DNA of 64,000 nt from Variovorax ginsengisoli (GTDB taxonomy: Bacteria > Pseudomonadota > Gammaproteobacteria > Burkholderiales > Burkholderiaceae_C), in contig NZ_JAUSRO010000007.1 in the NCBI RefSeq assembly GCF_030811835.1, positions 62,001 to 126,000 of the forward strand, in the 5' to 3' direction. Below are positions 21,466-31,005 of this stretch, piece after piece. Under the pieces are notes generated by a model that did not search any database, was not told the origin of the DNA, and worked only from the letters and a program-made list of their open reading frames with translations. Made by a program: the position numbers and the translations under genes. How positions within the stretch are numbered: the first letter of the stretch is position 1; the number at the start of each line of letters is the position of its first letter.

Positions 21466-23739
21466 ATGGCCCTGAGGCTGGTGCGCCGGCATGCGGCGCG
21501 CGTCGTGCTCACGCTGCTGCCGATGGTGGTGGCCATGCTGCAGGCCGCTGGCGTCTGGCAGCTGCCCGTGGTGGAGCGGCTGGACAATTTCATCTACGAC
21601 GTGCGGTTGCGCGCTCACATGCCCGGCACGCCGGACTCGCGCATCGTGATCGTCGACATCGACGACGCGAGCCTGCAGCAGTTCGGTCAATGGCCCTGGA
21701 GCCGCGACAAGCTGGCGCGCCTGAGCACCGAACTGCTGGTGCGCCAGCAGGTCGCCGTGCTCGGCTTCGACATCCTGTTTCCCGAGCCGGACGAAAGTTC
21801 GGGCCTGTCGGACCTGCGACGGCTCGCCGAAGGCCGGCTGCGGGCGCAACCGGGTTTTGCCGCCGAGGTCGAGCGCCTGGCGCCTGCACTCGACCATGAT
21901 GGTGTTTTTGCGCGCACGCTGACCGGGCGGCCCGTGGTGCTTGGCTATTACTTCAACGGTACCCGCAACGCGCTGGCCAATGGGCGATTGCCCGCGCCAG
22001 CGCTGCTGCCCGATGCCTTCGATGGCGCATCGCCGCCCGCGGTGGTCTGGAACAGCTTTGGCGGAAACATCGCCCCCCTGGTCCAGGCCGCACCCCATGG
22101 CGGCTTCCTCAACGTGCTCATCGGCCGCAACGACGATGGCGTGGTGCGCGCCGTGCCCTTGCTCGCGCGGTACGAGGGGGCCGCAGCGCCAGCGGGCTAT
22201 TACGCGTCGTTCGCGCTGGCGGTGTACCAGGTGGCCAGCGGAGGCACATACGCCGTCGCCCCGGTCTTCGCGAGCCACGGCGTGGTCGGGCGTGCGGCGC
22301 CGCTGACGGCGCTGCAGGTCGGGCAGGGCACCACGCATCGGCGCGTGCCGGTCGATGGCAATGCCAGCGTGCTGGTGCCGTTTCGCGGGCCGGGCGGTGG
22401 CGAGGGCGGTTCGTTTCGCTACGTGACGGCCGCGGCCATCCTGCGCGGCGAGCTGGCGCCGGGCGCCATGCGCGGCAAGATCGTGTTGGTCGGCACCACG
22501 GCCCGCGGGCTCCAGGACCTGCGCGCCACGCCGGTCGACAGCATCTTCCCGGGGGTCGAAGTGCATGCGAACGTCGTCTCCGGCCTGCTCGACGGGCGCT
22601 TCGCGTCGGTGCCGGACTATGCGTCGGGCTACGACCTGGTGCAGATGCTGTTCGCCGGGTTGCTGCTGGCCTTCGGCATGTCGGCGCTGCCGGCGTTCCA
22701 GGCCGTGCTGCTGGGCGTGGGCACGGCGGCGCTGCTCGTCGTGGTCAATGTCTTGCTGTATGTGCGTGGCGGTCTGGTGCTGCCTCTGTCGGCCGTGCTG
22801 TTGATGACGGCGCTGGCCTTCGTGCTGAACCTGAGCTGGGGCTTCTTCCTGGAGACGCGCGCTCGCCGGGGGCTGGCGCGGCTCTTCGGCTCCTACGTGC
22901 CGCCGCAACTGGTCGACGAGATGATGAAGCGCCCCGGGCGCTACAGCATGCGGGCCGAGAGCAAGGAGCTCACGGTCATGTTCTGCGACATGCGTGGCTT
23001 CACATCGCTGTCCGAACAGGTCACACCCACCGAACTGCAGACGCTGCTCAACGCGCTGTTCAGCCGCCTGACGGCCATCATCAGCCGCCATCGCGGCACC
23101 GTGGACAAGTACATGGGCGATTGCGTGATGGCCTTCTGGGGGGCGCCGGTCGACACACCCGACCATGCAGCGCTGGCCGTGCAGGCAGCCTTCGAGATGG
23201 CTGCCGCCGTGCGCGAGTTCGATGAATCCCAGCGCCTGGCCGGGCGCCCGCGCATCGATGTGGGCATCGGCCTGAACACGGGCGTGATGAGCGTGGGCGA
23301 CATGGGTTCGGCCGTGCGCCGCAGCTACACCGTGGTCGGCGACGCGGTGAACCTGGCCGCGCGGCTCGAAGGACTGGGCAGCACCTATGGTGTGCAGATC
23401 GTCGCAAGCGAGGCCACGCGCCACGCTGCGCCCGGCTTTGCGTGGCACGCCCTCGACACCGTCCGCGTGCGGGGCAGCGCGCGCGCCGTGACCATCTGCA
23501 CGCCCGTGGGCCGAATCGGCGAGGCCAGGTGGGCGGCCGGCCTGGCGCAATGGGACGCGCTGCTCGCGGCCTGCCGTGCCCAGCGCTGGAGCGAGGCGCA
23601 GGATCTTCTGGCGTCGCTCGATACACAGCAGAACGTCAACAAAGTCCTTGTCGCGCTGTACCGGCAACGGGTAGCCTCCGGTGGTTTGCATCCACCCGAT
23701 CCCGACGGGGATTGTGCGACCCGCTTCGACTCCAAATGA
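21466..23739 (+). CDS. CHASE2-domain class III adenylate/guanylate cyclase
   Basis: The 757-residue protein has a leading membrane helix and a periplasmic CHASE2 sensor domain at about residues 35-385 (DNFIYDVRLRAHMPGTPDSRIVIVDIDDASL). Three membrane helices follow at about 392-462, then a class III cyclase domain at about 500-690. Metal-binding residues are Asp508 (MFCDMRGFT) and Asp552 (DKYMGDCVMAFWG). VVGDAVNLAARLEG is also typical. It should make cAMP (less likely cGMP) in response to an extracytoplasmic signal. Its stop codon overlaps the ATG of a phosphodiesterase-like gene. Confidence 0.93.
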   Translation: MALRLVRRHAARVVLTLLPMVVAMLQAAGVWQLPVVERLDNFIYDVRLRAHMPGTPDSRIVIVDIDDASLQQFGQWPWSRDKLARLSTELLVRQQVAVLGFDILFPEPDESSGLSDLRRLAEGRLRAQPGFAAEVERLAPALDHDGVFARTLTGRPVVLGYYFNGTRNALANGRLPAPALLPDAFDGASPPAVVWNSFGGNIAPLVQAAPHGGFLNVLIGRNDDGVVRAVPLLARYEGAAAPAGYYASFALAVYQVASGGTYAVAPVFASHGVVGRAAPLTALQVGQGTTHRRVPVDGNASVLVPFRGPGGGEGGSFRYVTAAAILRGELAPGAMRGKIVLVGTTARGLQDLRATPVDSIFPGVEVHANVVSGLLDGRFASVPDYASGYDLVQMLFAGLLLAFGMSALPAFQAVLLGVGTAALLVVVNVLLYVRGGLVLPLSAVLLMTALAFVLNLSWGFFLETRARRGLARLFGSYVPPQLVDEMMKRPGRYSMRAESKELTVMFCDMRGFTSLSEQVTPTELQTLLNALFSRLTAIISRHRGTVDKYMGDCVMAFWGAPVDTPDHAALAVQAAFEMAAAVREFDESQRLAGRPRIDVGIGLNTGVMSVGDMGSAVRRSYTVVGDAVNLAARLEGLGSTYGVQIVASEATRHAAPGFAWHALDTVRVRGSARAVTICTPVGRIGEARWAAGLAQWDALLAACRAQRWSEAQDLLASLDTQQNVNKVLVALYRQRVASGGLHPPDPDGDCATRFDSK

Positions 23740-24551
23740 CAGACACCCTTCAGGTTCGCGTCCTCGGATGCTCCGGCGCCATCGCCCGGGATTGCCGCAC
23801 CACCTCGTTCCTGATCGACGGCACCCTGCTGGTCGACGCGGGGACCGGCGTTGGCGACCTCACGCTCGATGAGATGGCCGCTGTCGACGACGTGCTGCTC
23901 ACCCACTCCCACCTCGACCACATCGTGGCGCTGCCGCTGATGATCGACGCCGTGGCCCGCCGCCGCACCCGGGCGCTGCGCGTGCATGCGCTGCAGGAAA
24001 CACTCGACGCCTTGCGCGCGCACGTTTTCAACAATGTGATCTGGCCGGATTTCGAGCGCCTTCCCACCGCCGAGGCGCCGCTCCTGAGCCTGCATCCGAT
24101 CACCGTCGGGCAGGCGATCGCTTTCGGCGGGCCCGCACCCAAGCACGTCGAGGTGCTGCCCGCGCGCCACACGGTGCCGGCCTGCGGCTTTGCCGTCCGG
24201 CGTGCGACGGCGCACGCGCATTGGGTCTTCACCGGCGACACCGAACGCAATCCTCTCCTGTGGAGGCGCCTGAACGCCCTGGACGTCGGCGCGCTCGTGA
24301 TCGAGACGGCCTTCAGCGACAGCGAGCAGGCGCTGGCGCTGCGCAGCAGCCACCTGTCGCCGTCGAGCCTGGCCAGCGAGCTCGCCTGGATCGCACCGGA
24401 GCGCTGCTATCCGATCTACATCACCCACACCAAGCCCGCAGAAACGGTGGCCATCATGAGCGAGATTGCCGCGCTGGCGCGGCGCGATGCCGTCCAGGGC
24501 AGGACATTCGACATCCGGGGCCTGTCGGCCAACGACATCCTGGAGGTCTGA
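23736..24551 (+). CDS. Metallo-beta-lactamase-fold cyclic-nucleotide phosphodiesterase (class II type)
   Basis: The 271-residue protein has the metallo-hydrolase motif THSHLDH at residues 56-62 and a later GDTE metal ligand. The overall pattern is that of class II cAMP phosphodiesterases (VRVLGCSGAIARDCRTTSFLIDGTLLVDAGTGVGDL). These enzymes hydrolyse cAMP to AMP. The ATGA overlap with the upstream cyclase gene couples their translation, so one transcript would encode both the maker and the breaker of the second messenger. If the activity assignment is wrong, it would still be a zinc hydrolase of the same fold. Confidence 0.85.
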   Translation: MTDTLQVRVLGCSGAIARDCRTTSFLIDGTLLVDAGTGVGDLTLDEMAAVDDVLLTHSHLDHIVALPLMIDAVARRRTRALRVHALQETLDALRAHVFNNVIWPDFERLPTAEAPLLSLHPITVGQAIAFGGPAPKHVEVLPARHTVPACGFAVRRATAHAHWVFTGDTERNPLLWRRLNALDVGALVIETAFSDSEQALALRSSHLSPSSLASELAWIAPERCYPIYITHTKPAETVAIMSEIAALARRDAVQGRTFDIRGLSANDILEV

Positions 24552-24734
24552 GTCGAAGGCGTGCCTCCGATTGCCCGAAGCCGGCCCCAGCCGTCGATTC
24601 CATCACGCCAGGACGCGGCCTCTGCTTGCCGCTGGGGGTCGACTGCGTTGGAAGGGCACGTCCATGTGCTAGCTTCGACCCCCGGCGCACGGCCCGGTAG
24701 GAACCGTGGCGGCGTTATCAACTGGAGGAAAAAA

Positions 24735-25259
24735 ATGAACCGTGGTTTCAATGCACGCAGCGTCGTGCAGCAGGGCTTCACCCTGATCGAACTGATGATC
24801 GTCGTGGCGATCATCGGCATTCTGGCGGCCGTGGCGCTGCCCAAGTACCAAGACTATGTCTCCCGCACCCAGGTGACGGCGGCGCTGGCCGAGATCACCC
24901 CCGCCAAGGTGGTGATTGAAGAAAGGGCGAGCCAGGGCCTCACGGCCGAGCAGGCCAGCGCGCTGACCGGCAGTGCCGCCACCAACGCCGAGGCGGCAGG
25001 CCTTTCGGGCGCGCAGACCAGCCGCTGCAGCGCCATCGCCATCAGCGCTGCCACCACGGGTGTGGCCAGCGTGCAGTGCACGATCCGCGGCAACGGCCAG
25101 ATCACCGGACAGACGCTCACCTGGTCGCGTGCGGCAGACACCGCCGCGAACACGCCCGGTGTCTGGACCTGCACGACGACGGTCGCGGCCCGGCTTGCAC
25201 CGTCCACCTGCACGGCGAATCCCGCCACGCAGCCTGAGACGGCACCTGCCGCCGGCTGA
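24735..25259 (+). CDS. pilA: Type IV major pilin (PilA-like)
   Basis: The 174-residue protein has a 14-residue leader ending in Gly, then the prepilin cleavage site and helix ([28 protein letters not shown]) with Glu at mature position 5. The C-terminal half has cysteines consistent with a disulphide-bonded D-region ([16 protein letters not shown]). It ends in a Pro/Ala/Thr-rich tail. Prepilin peptidase and the pilus assembly machinery are encoded elsewhere. A strong GGAGG ribosome site precedes the ATG. The gene just downstream encodes an O-oligosaccharyltransferase, suggesting that the pilin is glycosylated. Nothing clear marks a promoter in the 183-base gap before it. Confidence 0.9.
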   Translation: MNRGFNARSVVQQGFTLIELMIVVAIIGILAAVALPKYQDYVSRTQVTAALAEITPAKVVIEERASQGLTAEQASALTGSAATNAEAAGLSGAQTSRCSAIAISAATTGVASVQCTIRGNGQITGQTLTWSRAADTAANTPGVWTCTTTVAARLAPSTCTANPATQPETAPAAG

Positions 25260-25301
25260 TCCCGCGTCGTGGCGGGGCCTGCCGTTCGGCACAATCCCGT
25301 C

Positions 25302-27056
25302 ATGACGTCTGCGGCCACCTCCGACCGACAAGCCGCTGCGCGCGCACTTGCCGTTGCCGCCGGGCTGGTCGCTTTTCCCTTTCTCTTTCCGCTGGTCGCG
25401 GGCCCCTCTGCCAATGCCTGGCAGCTGTTCGCGTCCTGGGCCTGCGTGGCGTTCCTGGCGCTGCCTTGTGGCCCGGCGAGGCCCTCGCGGGGCCTAGCGC
25501 TGTGGCTGGGCGTGGTCGCGCTGTCGATCACGCTGGCACCTGCCGGGGCTGTGGCCCTGAAGGTCAGTGCCGTGGCGGCAGTCGCCGTGGTGGCGCTTGC
25601 CGCCTGCGTCGGCGCGGCATGGGTGGGCGGGGCACGCTCGGCGCAGCCGGTGGTGCCTCCCGCGCCCGTTGCGCTCGCCTGGGGTCTGCTCGCAGCGGGC
25701 CTCGTGAGTGCCGTGCTGGGCCTGCTGCAGTACGACGGCCACGCCGCAGTGCTGGTGCCCTGGACGACGGCCCCCGAGCTCGGCCAGGCCTACGGCAACC
25801 TGCGCCAGCGCAACCAGTTCGCCACGCTCATCGGCATGGCGCTGGTCGCGGGGCTGACGCTGTACGGCGGCTGGACCCGAGGGCAGCGCATCGCCAGCCT
25901 GCCCGGCGTGCTCTTGCTGCTGCTGGCCGCAGCGGCTTCGACCTCGCGCACCGGCCTGCTGCAGTGGGTGCTGATCAGCGGCGTTGCGGCTTTCATCGCG
26001 TGGCGCGAGCGACACCGACCCTGCCTGCGCGATGCGGGCGCCCCGGGTACGGATTTGGCCCTGCACGCGTTTCGCTTGCCGCATCCCGGACTGCTGCTGG
26101 CCTTGGTCCCGGCTTATTTCATTGCGGCATGGGCGCTGCCGATGCTTGCCGGCCCCGAGGTCGAGGACATGCTGCGCCGCCTGCGCGATGGCGCACCCGA
26201 GGGCCACAGCCGGCTTCTGCTGTGGCACAACGTGCTGGAGTTGATCGCGGTGCATCCCTGGCGCGGCTGGGGCTGGGGCGAACTGAGCTTCGCCCATTAC
26301 AGCCATCCGTATGCCGGTCCGCGCTTCGTCGAGATTCTGGACAACGCGCACAACCTGCCGCTGCACCTGGCCGTCGAGCTGGGCATCCCGGCGGCGGTGG
26401 CGATCTGCGGCGGCTTCACGTGGCTGGTGCTGGCCGCGCCCCCGTGGCGGGCGCGCGATCCGGTGCGGCTCATGGCCTGGGGCGTGCTCGGCGCGATCGT
26501 GCTGCACAGCCTGCTCGAGTACCCGCTCTGGTATGGACCGTTTCAACTCGTCTTCGGGCTGTGCCTGGGACTGCTGTGGCCGGGGGCGCCGGCAGCGGCC
26601 GAGGCGCCGGGTGCCATGGCGCGCGGACGCGGGTGGGTGGCGGCGAACGCCGTGGGCGCAGCGGCGGCCTTGCTGCTGGCGGGCGTGGCGTATGCCGGCT
26701 GGGACTATGTCCGCATCAGCCAGATCTACCTCGCGCGCGAGGACCGGCTGCCGGTCTGGCGGGACGGCACGGTCGGCAAGCTGCAAGCGTCCTGGCTGTT
26801 CGCGCGCCAGGTGCAGTTTGCGGAACTGTCGCTGACCCTGGTCGATCGTCGCAATGCCGCCGAGGTGCATGCGCAGGCCCTGCGCGCGCTTCATTTCTCG
26901 CCGGAACCGCGGGTGATCGTCAAGCTCATCGACAGCGCCGTGCTGCTCGGGCGCACCGACGAGGCCATGGCGCAGGCCGTGCGGCTGCAGCGTGCCTTTC
27001 CGGAAGACTACATCCGCTGGCTGGCAGGAAAACCGCCAGACGCCGCGGACGAGTGA
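25302..27056 (+). CDS. PglL/Wzy_C-type O-oligosaccharyltransferase
   Basis: The 584-residue inner-membrane protein has about eleven hydrophobic helices. It carries the two PglL-family signatures: the GNLRQRNQFATLI motif near residue 166 and the Wzy_C loop NAHNLPLHLAVELGIP near residue 348. A soluble C-terminal region holds TPR-like helices (NAAEVHAQALRALHFSPEPRVIVKLIDSAVLLGRTDEAM). Such enzymes move lipid-linked glycans onto serine or threonine of pilins or other periplasmic proteins. Its position 42 bases after pilA points to the pilin as substrate. It could instead be an O-antigen ligase or polymerase, but the motif order and neighbour favour PglL/TfpO. Confidence 0.85.
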   Translation: MTSAATSDRQAAARALAVAAGLVAFPFLFPLVAGPSANAWQLFASWACVAFLALPCGPARPSRGLALWLGVVALSITLAPAGAVALKVSAVAAVAVVALAACVGAAWVGGARSAQPVVPPAPVALAWGLLAAGLVSAVLGLLQYDGHAAVLVPWTTAPELGQAYGNLRQRNQFATLIGMALVAGLTLYGGWTRGQRIASLPGVLLLLLAAAASTSRTGLLQWVLISGVAAFIAWRERHRPCLRDAGAPGTDLALHAFRLPHPGLLLALVPAYFIAAWALPMLAGPEVEDMLRRLRDGAPEGHSRLLLWHNVLELIAVHPWRGWGWGELSFAHYSHPYAGPRFVEILDNAHNLPLHLAVELGIPAAVAICGGFTWLVLAAPPWRARDPVRLMAWGVLGAIVLHSLLEYPLWYGPFQLVFGLCLGLLWPGAPAAAEAPGAMARGRGWVAANAVGAAAALLLAGVAYAGWDYVRISQIYLAREDRLPVWRDGTVGKLQASWLFARQVQFAELSLTLVDRRNAAEVHAQALRALHFSPEPRVIVKLIDSAVLLGRTDEAMAQAVRLQRAFPEDYIRWLAGKPPDAADE

Positions 27057-27074
27057 TTTGGCCGAGTGGCGGCG

Positions 27075-27554
27075 TCAGTCCGCCACGTAGCTGCCCGACT
27101 TGCCGCCGTGCTTCTCCAGCACCCGCACGTCGGTGATGCGCATGCCGCGGTCGACGGCCTTGCACATGTCGTAGATGGTGAGCAGGGCGATCTGCACGGC
27201 GGCCAGCGCTTCCATTTCGACGCCCGTGGGGCCGACGGTTTCGACGGTGGCGGTGCAGCTGACCTGCGGCGGGCCGTTCTCGGACACGGCGAAGGCCACC
27301 GCCACGCGCGTGAGCGCGAGGGGATGGCACAGCGGAATCAGGTCGCTGGTCTTCTTGGCGGCCTGGATGCCCGCGATGCGTGCGATGCCGAGCACGTCGC
27401 CTTTCTTGGCGGTGCCCGACTCGATCAGCGCCAGCGTGGCCGGCTGCATCTCGATGCGTCCGGTCGCCACCGCCACCCGATGGGTGGCTTGCTTGGCAGC
27501 GACATCGACCATGTGGGCCTGGCCCTGGCCGTCAAAATGGGTGAGTTTGGACAT
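27075..27554 (-). CDS. moaC: Cyclic pyranopterin monophosphate synthase MoaC
   Basis: MoaC works with MoaA to make cyclic pyranopterin monophosphate, the first stable intermediate of molybdenum cofactor. The 159-residue product has the family hallmarks: [25 protein letters not shown] at the start, [13 protein letters not shown] in the middle, and [31 protein letters not shown] near the active site. The ATG at 27554 gives the standard length. Other moa genes are not in the window. Confidence 0.97.
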   Translation of the reverse strand: MSKLTHFDGQGQAHMVDVAAKQATHRVAVATGRIEMQPATLALIESGTAKKGDVLGIARIAGIQAAKKTSDLIPLCHPLALTRVAVAFAVSENGPPQVSCTATVETVGPTGVEMEALAAVQIALLTIYDMCKAVDRGMRITDVRVLEKHGGKSGSYVAD

Positions 27555-27607
27555 GGTGAACGTTCCGCTGAAGCGTGCATCATAAGAGGCCGAGCCACTG
27601 ACGAGGA

Positions 27608-29233
27608 ATGCCGCGCCCGATGCCCGACGCACTTTCGAACTCCCGCGCCCGCCTGCGGCTTGCCGGGTTTCCCCGGTTTCCCGGGCTTCGCGCGGCCTGC
27701 GTGGCGGTGCTGGTGGCATGCCAGCTGCTCGCGCCGCCGGCCGCACGCGCCCAGTTGCTGCCCGGCATGGGCGACGGCGGCGAGATGACCGCGGCGGCCG
27801 AGCGCCGGCTGGGCGACCAGATCGCGCGGGAGCTTTACCGCGACCCCGACTACATCGACGATCCGGTGCTCGAGGCCTACGTGCAGGACATCTGGAGCCG
27901 CCTGCTCGCCGCGGCACGCCTGCGCGGCGAACTCACACCCGAACTGGACGAGCGTTTCGCCTGGACGCTGCTGATGGGCCGCGACCGCAATATCAACGCC
28001 TTTGCGCTGCCCGGCGGCTACCTCGGCCTGAACCTGGGCCTGATCGCCGTCACCGACAGTCCGGATGAACTCGCCACCGTGCTGGGCCACGAACTGTCGC
28101 ACGTCACGCAGCGCCATATCTCCCGCATCATGAGCCGGCAGGGCCGCCAGATGCCGCTGCTCCTCGCGGCCATGGTGCTGGGAATCATCGCCGCGGCCAA
28201 GAGCCGCAACGGCGACGCCGGCCAGGCCGTGATCATGGGCAGCCAGGCGATGGCGATGCAGAACCAGCTGAGCTTTTCGCGCGACATGGAGCGCGAGGCC
28301 GACCGCATCGGCTATGGCGTGATGACGCAGGCGGGCTTCGCGCCACAGGGCGCTGCCGCGATGTTCGAGAAGCTGCAGTACGCCTCGCGCCTCAACGACA
28401 ACGGCTCCTATCCCTACCTGCGCAGCCATCCGCTGACGACCGAACGCATCTCCGACATGCAGGCCCGTTTTCAGTTCCGCGCGACCGAAGGCGCCGCCCC
28501 TGTAGCGCCCGGTGTCGTCGGTGCGCTGCCGTCCAAGGGCCCCCAGATGACCCACGCGTTGATGGCGGCGCGCGCCCGCGTGTTCTCCCGGCCAGGCGTG
28601 GACGTGTTGCGCCAATGGATGCGTGCGGCCTCGGGGAGTGAATTCGAACGCAGCACGCCGGCCGCGCAGGCGGGCGCACTCTGTGCGGCTGCGCTTGCTG
28701 CGCGCGAAACGCAAGACCTGGTGCAGGCCCGCCTGTTCGCCGACCGCCTGGCTGCCCGTACCGCGGGCGATGCGTCGGCCAGCCGCGTGGCGCGCCTGCT
28801 GCGCGCCGAGATCGCCCTGGCATCAGGCGCCGCGCCGCAGGCGGCCGCCCTGCTCGACGCGAAATCGAAGGACCGGCCCGAGATGTTCCTGTCGGCCCAG
28901 GTCGCCATGGCGCTGCGAAATCCGGCGCCGATGGTTGCGCCGCTGCGCGACTGGGTCGCCGTGCATCCCAGGGATGCCGGTGCCTGGCGCCTGTTGAGCG
29001 CGCTGTACGGTGCGCAGAACGACACGGTGCGCGCGGTGCGCGCGGACGCCGAGGCCAACGTCGCCGTGCTCGACTACGCGGGCGCACGCGACCGCTTCAA
29101 GGCCGCGCAGGAACTCGTACGCAACGGCGCTGGCGGCGTACCGGTGGATTTCTACGAAGCGTCGATCATCGACACCCGCGCCCGTGCGGTGGACGCAATG
29201 CTCAAGGACCAGCAGGCGGACCCGCCGCTGTGA
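27608..29233 (+). CDS. BepA-like M48 zinc metalloprotease with TPR region
   Basis: The 541-residue protein has a signal peptide (cleavage likely after PAARA near residue 48). An M48 protease domain holds [10 protein letters not shown] (His161, Glu162, His165) and a third ligand in [12 protein letters not shown] (Glu230). The C-terminal half is helical and TPR-like. E. coli BepA (YfgC) acts in the periplasm on outer-membrane protein assembly and on LptD maturation. The first ATG has a GAGGA site too close to it; ATG 27620 is a possible alternative start. It is divergent from moaC with 53 bases between them. Confidence 0.92.
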   Translation: MPRPMPDALSNSRARLRLAGFPRFPGLRAACVAVLVACQLLAPPAARAQLLPGMGDGGEMTAAAERRLGDQIARELYRDPDYIDDPVLEAYVQDIWSRLLAAARLRGELTPELDERFAWTLLMGRDRNINAFALPGGYLGLNLGLIAVTDSPDELATVLGHELSHVTQRHISRIMSRQGRQMPLLLAAMVLGIIAAAKSRNGDAGQAVIMGSQAMAMQNQLSFSRDMEREADRIGYGVMTQAGFAPQGAAAMFEKLQYASRLNDNGSYPYLRSHPLTTERISDMQARFQFRATEGAAPVAPGVVGALPSKGPQMTHALMAARARVFSRPGVDVLRQWMRAASGSEFERSTPAAQAGALCAAALAARETQDLVQARLFADRLAARTAGDASASRVARLLRAEIALASGAAPQAAALLDAKSKDRPEMFLSAQVAMALRNPAPMVAPLRDWVAVHPRDAGAWRLLSALYGAQNDTVRAVRADAEANVAVLDYAGARDRFKAAQELVRNGAGGVPVDFYEASIIDTRARAVDAMLKDQQADPPL

Positions 29234-29279
29234 GCGCCCGCCGCCGGGGCGTGCCGGGGCGTTCCGGGGGGGGGGCGCG

Positions 29280-29630
29280 TCAGCGCCTGAACAACCCGCC
29301 CAGCGCAGCCTCGATCACGAGATGCAGCAGCGAGTACAGCAGCGAACCGATCAAGGCTGCGGTGAAGCCCGCCACGGCAAAGCCGTTGAGCAGCCCCGAG
29401 GCGGACCAGAACATGAGGGCATTGATCACGAAGAGAAAAAGCCCCAGGGTGACGATCGTCACGGGCAGGGTCAGCACGACCAGCACGGGTCGCACGATCA
29501 TGTTGAGCAACCCGATCACGGCAGCCGCAATGAGCGCCGACGTGAAGTTGTTGACCTGGACACCGCTGTAGATGTAGGTGACCGCCAGCAGTGCCAGCGC
29601 GCTGAGCAGCCATTTGATGAGTAGTCGCAT
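29280..29630 (-). CDS. Phage-holin-4-superfamily small membrane protein (housekeeping type)
   Basis: The 116-residue protein is almost entirely hydrophobic, with about four helices (LLIKWLLSALALLAVTYIY, ALIAAAVIGLLNMIVRPVLVVLTLPVTIVTLGLFLFVINALMFW and a C-terminal pair). It matches the widespread chromosomal family named after phage holins (YvlD-like). No phage genes are nearby and its role is unknown. The final LGGLFRR is typical. It is convergent with the M48 protease gene. Confidence 0.88.
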   Translation of the reverse strand: MRLLIKWLLSALALLAVTYIYSGVQVNNFTSALIAAAVIGLLNMIVRPVLVVLTLPVTIVTLGLFLFVINALMFWSASGLLNGFAVAGFTAALIGSLLYSLLHLVIEAALGGLFRR

Positions 29631-29694
29631 GGCCGCAGGATACCGCAGCGGGCCTGGACAGGGTGCCCGGCCCGCTGCAACTGACGATGGGCGC

Positions 29695-30159
29695 TTAATC
29701 GGCCAGTTCGTTCGCCAGCACGAGCAGCGCGCCCATGCTCGCGACCGCGCCGGGCAATGCCCAGCCAGACTGGCCGGCGGGCTTCTGGTCGGGCGCCACC
29801 GGCTCCATGTCGACGCCGATCTTCGGGCGACGCGCGTCGACCACGCGGGTCGATGCGCCGTGCTCGGTGCGCAGGCGCTGGGTCATTGCCAGCAGCGGAC
29901 CTTCGGCCAGCACCGGCGTGACCGCGTCGCCTTCGCGCTGCAGCAGCGGCAGCATCTGTTCCTGCGCCTTGGAGAACCACTTGGCGCGCCAGTTGACGCG
30001 TGCACTGTGGCTGACCCACTTGCTGATACGCGCCGTCATGCGCGGTGCGCACGCCACCAACACCCAGTGGCGCTGTGCGGTCGCTGCCGGCGCAGGCGCC
30101 TTGGCCAGGAATTCGCGCGCATAGGCGGCGTCGTCCACGTACAGGATGATCTTTTCCAT
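29695..30159 (-). CDS. Uncharacterised protein downstream of the riboswitch-controlled TerC gene
   Basis: I do not recognise a characterised family. The 154-residue product begins KIILYVDDAAYAREFL. Its middle is basic and helical (RHWVLVACAPRMTARISKWVSHSARVNW, then RAKWFSKAQEQMLPLLQREGDAV). It ends with one hydrophobic segment (WALPGAVASMGALLVLANELAD) that could anchor it. It lies 71 bases after the TerC gene on the same strand, so it probably shares that transcript and a link with manganese homeostasis is possible. The start is the ATG after an AGGAGCACCT ribosome site. Confidence 0.7.
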   Translation of the reverse strand: MEKIILYVDDAAYAREFLAKAPAPAATAQRHWVLVACAPRMTARISKWVSHSARVNWRAKWFSKAQEQMLPLLQREGDAVTPVLAEGPLLAMTQRLRTEHGASTRVVDARRPKIGVDMEPVAPDQKPAGQSGWALPGAVASMGALLVLANELAD

Positions 30160-30230
30160 GAGGTGCTCCTATCAGTTAGTTGGAGTGGCAGAGACATTCA
30201 TTCGCGGGAGATCGGCGTGCGGGCAGGGAT

Positions 30231-30965
30231 TCAGACCGGCGCGTGGGCCTTGGCCGCATTGCGGCTGGCCATCCACTTGCCGATCAGCAGTACCAGCACC
30301 GCACCGATGATGCCGGCGGCGTACTTCACGGTGTCGGTCTGCGGGATCTTGGGCACCCAGGTCCAGGCGTCCAGACGCACCACGGCCGGGTCGGAGATCA
30401 GCATCGTGCCGGCGATCCAGCCCAGCAGCATGCCGCCCAGCGTGATGATCATCGGGAAGCGGTCCATCAGCTTGATGACCAGCTGGCTGCCCCAGACGAT
30501 GATCGGGATGCTCACCAGCAGGCCGAAGATCACGAGCGGCATCTGATGGCCATCGCCTGCACCCTGCGCGGCACCGGCAATGGCGATCACGTTGTCCACG
30601 CTCATCACCAGGTCGGCGACGATCACGGTCTTGACGGCGGCCCACAGCTTGTCGCTGCCGGCGATGTTGCCGTGTGCGTCGTCATGCTCGGGCGCCAGCA
30701 GCTTCACGCCGATCCACACCAGCAGCAGCGCACCGACCATTTTCAGGAACGGGATCGCCAGCAGCGTGAGCGCGAAGAAGATCAGGATCACGCGCAGCAC
30801 GATGGCGCCCGCAGTGCCCCAAAGGATGCCCTTGGTACGTTGTGCTGGCGGCAGCTTGCGGCAGGCCAGTGCGATCACGACGGCGTTGTCACCGCCCAAA
30901 AGAATGTCGATCATGATGATCTGACCGACGGCGACCCAGAATTCCGGGGTCATAAAGGCTTCCAT
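30231..30965 (-). CDS. TerC-family manganese exporter-like membrane protein (YjbE type)
   Basis: The 244-residue protein has the TerC motifs ILLGGDNAVVIALACRKLPPAQR near residue 22 and VMSVDNVIAIAGAAQG near residue 120, plus about seven membrane helices. The acidic residues in these motifs bind metal. A yybP-ykoY riboswitch and a promoter lie directly upstream, so expression should rise when manganese is high. This agrees with a role in Mn(II) export. An AGAGGA site eight bases before the ATG supports the chosen start; the in-frame ATG four codons later is less likely. Confidence 0.93.
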   Translation of the reverse strand: MEAFMTPEFWVAVGQIIMIDILLGGDNAVVIALACRKLPPAQRTKGILWGTAGAIVLRVILIFFALTLLAIPFLKMVGALLLVWIGVKLLAPEHDDAHGNIAGSDKLWAAVKTVIVADLVMSVDNVIAIAGAAQGAGDGHQMPLVIFGLLVSIPIIVWGSQLVIKLMDRFPMIITLGGMLLGWIAGTMLISDPAVVRLDAWTWVPKIPQTDTVKYAAGIIGAVLVLLIGKWMASRNAAKAHAPV

Positions 30966-31005
30966 AGCGTCCTCTGTACGTTTGATGCTTTTTCCGGGCG
31001 GGTCG

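Noticed and set aside
24654..24670. Possible sigma-54 promoter (GGCAC...TGTGCT) upstream of pilA
   Set aside because: The GG and GC dinucleotides are 13 rather than 12 bases apart and the -12 part is poor, so it does not meet the strict -24/-12 spacing.
29280..29630. Phage holin as a sign of a prophage
   Set aside because: The gene belongs to the chromosomal holin-4-like family. No integrase, capsid, tail or lysin gene occurs within reach.
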